A DNA stretch of 23,322 nt from JBBKXP01 sp038251315 (GTDB lineage: Bacteria > Pseudomonadota > Alphaproteobacteria > Rhodobacterales > Rhodobacteraceae). The notes below the pieces were generated by a model. The model did no database searches and was not told the DNA's origin. It saw only the letters and a list, made by a program, of their open reading frames with translations. The stretch spans positions 1 to 23,322 of the forward strand of contig JBBSBK010000052.1 of NCBI GenBank assembly GCA_038251315.1, in the 5' to 3' direction. This document shows, in pieces, positions 20,966 through 23,322 of the stretch. A program made the translations under genes and the position numbers. Numbering within the stretch: position 1 is the stretch's first letter; the number at the start of each line of letters is the position of its first letter.

Positions 20966-22014
20966 AACCGCGCGAATGCATCCAGCAATTGTTCCTCGCA
21001 GACCACATCGTCGGACGGGGTTGCGTCGGGGAGGTCGGGGTCCACTGTAACGGCGGGGCCTTCCAGATCAAGCAATCCTGGCTGTTTAGCGAAAAATACG
21101 GACATCACGGTGTCGACCCCGTCTGCCGTGACCGTGCGCAGGTTGGGGTTGTAGAACCGTGGCGCAAAGGGAAGGCCGGTGATGATCTCGTAAGATGGAA
21201 AATAGTCGATTCCTGGGTCGGTTTGTGCAATCTCTTCGGCTACCGCGCGCAGGACGGATTTGGAATAGGTATTGGCGCGCAGCACGTGCCCCCCCGTGGC
21301 CGTCGCAGCCAAAGGCACCGGCGATACGGTCAACAGGATTTTCAGACTTGGATTGACGCCACGCAGCAGCCTGATGGCGGCGTGCAGGTCTTCAATCACA
21401 TCAGCAAAGCCGAGGTTGACGAACCTGTGCGCCGCCGGGTCATAGGCCCCCGCGATCACCCCCGGCGCGCTGGGATACACCGTGCCTGTTGCCCGGTCGG
21501 CCCAGGTTTCGGTCAGACCAAGGGTAAAGATCAGCAGGTCCATCTGCCCCAGCATCGCCCTAACCCGTGCCAGATGGTCGGAGCGATGGGCGACGACCTC
21601 GTCCGCGCTTCCCAGTCCCGCGGGTTCGACATTCGGGCGCAGGGCGTCGAAAAATCGCGCGCCCTTGGTCCATACCGCTTCGGGGCGCAGGTGCCCGGTG
21701 AGGGCGTCATCGACAAGCTGGCGTAACTGCCGGGTCGTATAGACGTTACCGTAGCGCCCGGAAAACAGGCCATAACCGAACCTTTCGGCAATGTCGGCGG
21801 GCATCTGGGCGGGGCCGGGTTCGACGTCGAGATAGGTCAGCCGCGAGTGACGTATGTAGCGCCCGATGTGTTGCGCGAAACAACTGCCGCAGGTGGCCAG
21901 ACGCAGGCCCGGCGTCAGCGCGAATTTGGGCGCGTAAAGGTCGTTGAGCATGAACTGCTCATCCCGGCGACAGGCCGACCAGAACGCATGTTTGGGCATG
22001 GCGGAATATGGCAT
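20962..22014 (-). CDS. GSCFA domain protein
   Basis: 350 residues. The family-naming motif is intact, CGSCFA at 42-47, within GLRLATCGSCFAQHIGRYIR. Further family blocks are FGYGLFSGRYGNVYTTRQL, the strand DLLIFTLGLTETW, LKILLTVSPVPLAAT, ANTYSKSVLRAVAEE and IDYFPSYEIITG. GSCFA proteins are SGNH-like and are often found with capsule or exopolysaccharide genes; their reaction is not firmly established. A start five codons in (MPKHAFW) is possible, and neither start has a clear ribosome-binding site. First gene of a two-gene unit with the SGNH-like protein. It has no signal peptide. Confidence 0.88.
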   Translation of the reverse strand: MPYSAMPKHAFWSACRRDEQFMLNDLYAPKFALTPGLRLATCGSCFAQHIGRYIRHSRLTYLDVEPGPAQMPADIAERFGYGLFSGRYGNVYTTRQLRQLVDDALTGHLRPEAVWTKGARFFDALRPNVEPAGLGSADEVVAHRSDHLARVRAMLGQMDLLIFTLGLTETWADRATGTVYPSAPGVIAGAYDPAAHRFVNLGFADVIEDLHAAIRLLRGVNPSLKILLTVSPVPLAATATGGHVLRANTYSKSVLRAVAEEIAQTDPGIDYFPSYEIITGLPFAPRFYNPNLRTVTADGVDTVMSVFFAKQPGLLDLEGPAVTVDPDLPDATPSDDVVCEEQLLDAFARL

Positions 22015-22100
22015 CTCGGCGTCGCGTTACCCTTCGAACCCATACCAACGACTTAACAGGCGGGGATTCCGGCTGTCCAGTCAAAGGAGCCAAGCCCGCG

Positions 22101-22676
22101 TCAGTCGCTGAGAACCCCCGCCGCCCTGGCGGTAAAGGTGGCGATGTAATCCATCAGTCCCGGGCTGAGCGTATCTGACGGCGGCAGGCCCAATTCATTC
22201 AGGCGGGCCCGGATCGCGTCCATCCGGTCGGGTTTCGTGCCCCCCTCGATCACCGACGACACAAACGCGGCAAAGGTCGGCGCGGCCCAGCCTTGTTGTC
22301 CGGAAAGTTCGGTATGGATGAACGACAGGCCGGTGAACGGATGATCGGGTCGGGTGACGGGGCCGTGCATGTGGACGCCGCAACCGGTGCAGGCATGGCG
22401 CTGGATCAGGGCATTCGGGTCGACGACCTTGAGCTTTCCGGCGTGTGCCGTGACCGTTATCTTGTCGGTCGGCGCGACCGAAACCATCGAAAAGGTCGCC
22501 CCGTCCGGTTTCCAGCATTTGGTGCAACCGCACACGTGATTGTGGGCGCAGTCGCCATCGATCTGCACGACGACTTTATCGGTGGCACAATGGCAGGTCA
22601 GCGTGCCGCCAGCGAAACCCGCCTCGCCGGGTTTGACTCCGCGATCGACACGGGGATGAATTTTGACGTCAGGCAT
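22101..22676 (-). CDS. gfa: Glutathione-dependent formaldehyde-activating enzyme (S-(hydroxymethyl)glutathione synthase)
   Basis: 191 residues, the normal length for Gfa. The zinc-binding cysteines are all present: C28 and C30 (TCHC), C49, C51 and C54 (CGCTKC), C96 and C99 (CTGC). Also characteristic are the RHACTGCGVHMHG block and GLSFIHTELS. Gfa binds zinc and glutathione and has been proposed to accelerate condensation of glutathione with formaldehyde, feeding the class III alcohol dehydrogenase route; whether it is a true enzyme or a glutathione carrier has been debated. No adh or S-formylglutathione hydrolase gene lies next to it in this window, so it stands alone here. The ATG at 22676 has only a weak GAGAG upstream. 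Confidence 0.92.
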   Translation of the reverse strand: MPDVKIHPRVDRGVKPGEAGFAGGTLTCHCATDKVVVQIDGDCAHNHVCGCTKCWKPDGATFSMVSVAPTDKITVTAHAGKLKVVDPNALIQRHACTGCGVHMHGPVTRPDHPFTGLSFIHTELSGQQGWAAPTFAAFVSSVIEGGTKPDRMDAIRARLNELGLPPSDTLSPGLMDYIATFTARAAGVLSD

Positions 22677-22738
22677 GGATGTGGCTCTCGCAGGTCATTT
22701 GAGGCGGACCCACAAGAACAACCGCGCAGGCCGCGACG

Positions 22739-23221
22739 GTGATTGTCTGCCTTTGCTCTGAGTCTCGCAAGACAATTCCGCGAAACCGCAAGTCGGCGTT
22801 AGCAGGGAACCTCGAACCCCGAATAGCGTTCCCGTCGTATCTGGTAGCAAGCGGCGATATCGTCGCCCTGGAAACGTCCTACCGGGACGCGATGAAGGCG
22901 AAGGACGGCAAACGCACCGCCGCACTTTCGGCCAGTCAGGCCCTCGGCACGGCGGCGCAGGGCGTCATGAGCAGCGCCAAGGACACGATAGGCTAGATGA
23001 CGGAGACGGGCAAATGGAAGATCGAGTCCTGTAGTTTCGCCGACATCAATGTTTCCGTCCCGACCGCCGAAGTAGCCATCATCGCCTACACGGTTCGCCA
23101 GAAAGTGAGCATTAACGGCAAAACGCAACAGATGAAGGCCGCCGCAAACTCTACCTGGGTGCGAGGTGCGGATGGCTGGGAGTGCCACGCGCACAGCGAG
23201 ACACCGCTCAGGGAGGACTGA
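22739..23221 (+). pseudogene. DUF4440/SnoaL-like protein gene interrupted by an in-frame TAG
   Basis: The frame reads DIVALETSYRDAMKAKDGKRTAALS and continues through SSAKDTIG to a TAG stop at 22994-22996. It then resumes in the same phase with MTETGKWKIESCSFADINVS and ends WVRGADGWECHAHSETPL before the TGA at 23219-23221. Joined across the stop, the two halves resemble one DUF4440 (NTF2-like) protein of about 125 residues, in which the stop replaces what I recall as a lysine (AAG to TAG). The family-like sequence begins only near 22856; the stretch from the GTG at 22739 to there looks unrelated, so the original start is probably lost or degraded. TAG is followed at once by ATG, so the second half could be made by re-initiation. 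I favour a recent pseudogene. Confidence 0.7.
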
Positions 23222-23228
23222 ACGATAA

Positions 23229-23252
23229 ACGCCGCCCCCTTGGGGACGGCGT
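23229..23252. terminator. Hairpin between convergent gene ends
   Basis: ACGCCG (23229-23234) pairs with CGGCGT (23247-23252). Inside it, after one C:A mismatch, CCCC (23236-23239) can pair with GGGG (23242-23245), though the tight loop would open at least the last pair. It lies just after the DUF4440 remnant and before the leftward gene end, fitting a bidirectional terminator. Confidence 0.6.
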
Positions 23253-23277
23253 CTACCACAGACCGGAAGGCGTTGGC

Positions 23278-23322
23278 TTAGAACCCCAGCCCCGCGTATT
23301 TGTTCTTGAACTTGGACACCCG
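23278..23322 (-). CDS. C-terminal end of an unidentified leftward gene (partial)
   Basis: The minus strand reads an open frame from the window edge, RVSKFKNKYAGLGF, then TAA at 23278-23280. The position after a hairpin and the coding-like codon use suggest a real gene end. Fourteen residues are too few to name a family, and the rest lies outside the window. Confidence 0.45.
   Translation of the reverse strand, partial: RVSKFKNKYAGLGF

Noticed and set aside
1..23322. tRNA, rRNA, insertion sequence or phage genes
   Set aside because: No cloverleaf-like element, transposase, integrase or terminal inverted repeats could be recognised by reading; a covariance-model search would be needed to exclude small RNAs.

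Overview
The window is high-GC DNA with tightly packed genes, many joined by ATGA or TGATG stop/start overlaps. A MipZ-type division ATPase, a DUF2585/UPF0314 membrane protein, a GSCFA protein and an RTX-tailed esterase together suggest an alphaproteobacterium, most likely a Rhodobacterales/roseobacter-type organism. That placement is inferred from gene content; no rRNA or other phylogenetic marker is present.

Region 1 (1-14653) is a sugar or sugar-derivative uptake and catabolism island of four transcription units. (a) Leftward: a Tm-1-like (UPF0261) protein and a partial phosphoenolpyruvate-hydrolase-family TIM barrel. (b) Rightward: a complete carbohydrate ABC importer with a binding protein, two permeases, a 65-residue membrane protein and two different ATPases. 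(c) Leftward: a sugar isomerase/epimerase, an enolase-superfamily enzyme, an FCD-type GntR regulator and a D-2-hydroxyacid dehydrogenase. (d) Rightward: a D-tagatose-3-epimerase-like enzyme, a 350-residue xylose-isomerase-like protein and a Gfo/Idh/MocA oxidoreductase. Three palindromes of the form TGGT-N3-ACCA lie over the candidate -10 boxes of units b, c and d, and a degenerate copy lies upstream of unit a. They match the operator style of FadR/PdhR-type GntR proteins, so the embedded regulator probably represses the whole island and itself. No sugar kinase and no classical aldolase is visible. The substrate cannot be named from sequence.

Region 2 (14851-18753) holds a DUF2585 membrane protein, an unrecognised membrane protein, MipZ (opposite strand, with stop codons sharing a TTAA) and a RhlE-type DEAD-box RNA helicase.

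Region 3 (18793-22014, leftward) is a group of SGNH-type proteins: an RTX-tailed sialate-O-acetylesterase-like protein, a small SGNH-like protein and a GSCFA protein. It suggests acylation or deacylation of an exported polysaccharide, but this is inference.

Region 4 (22101-23322) contains a Gfa-like glutathione-dependent formaldehyde-activating enzyme, a DUF4440/SnoaL-like gene broken by an in-frame TAG, a hairpin, and the last codons of an unidentified leftward gene. I found no tRNA, rRNA, CRISPR array, insertion sequence or phage gene.
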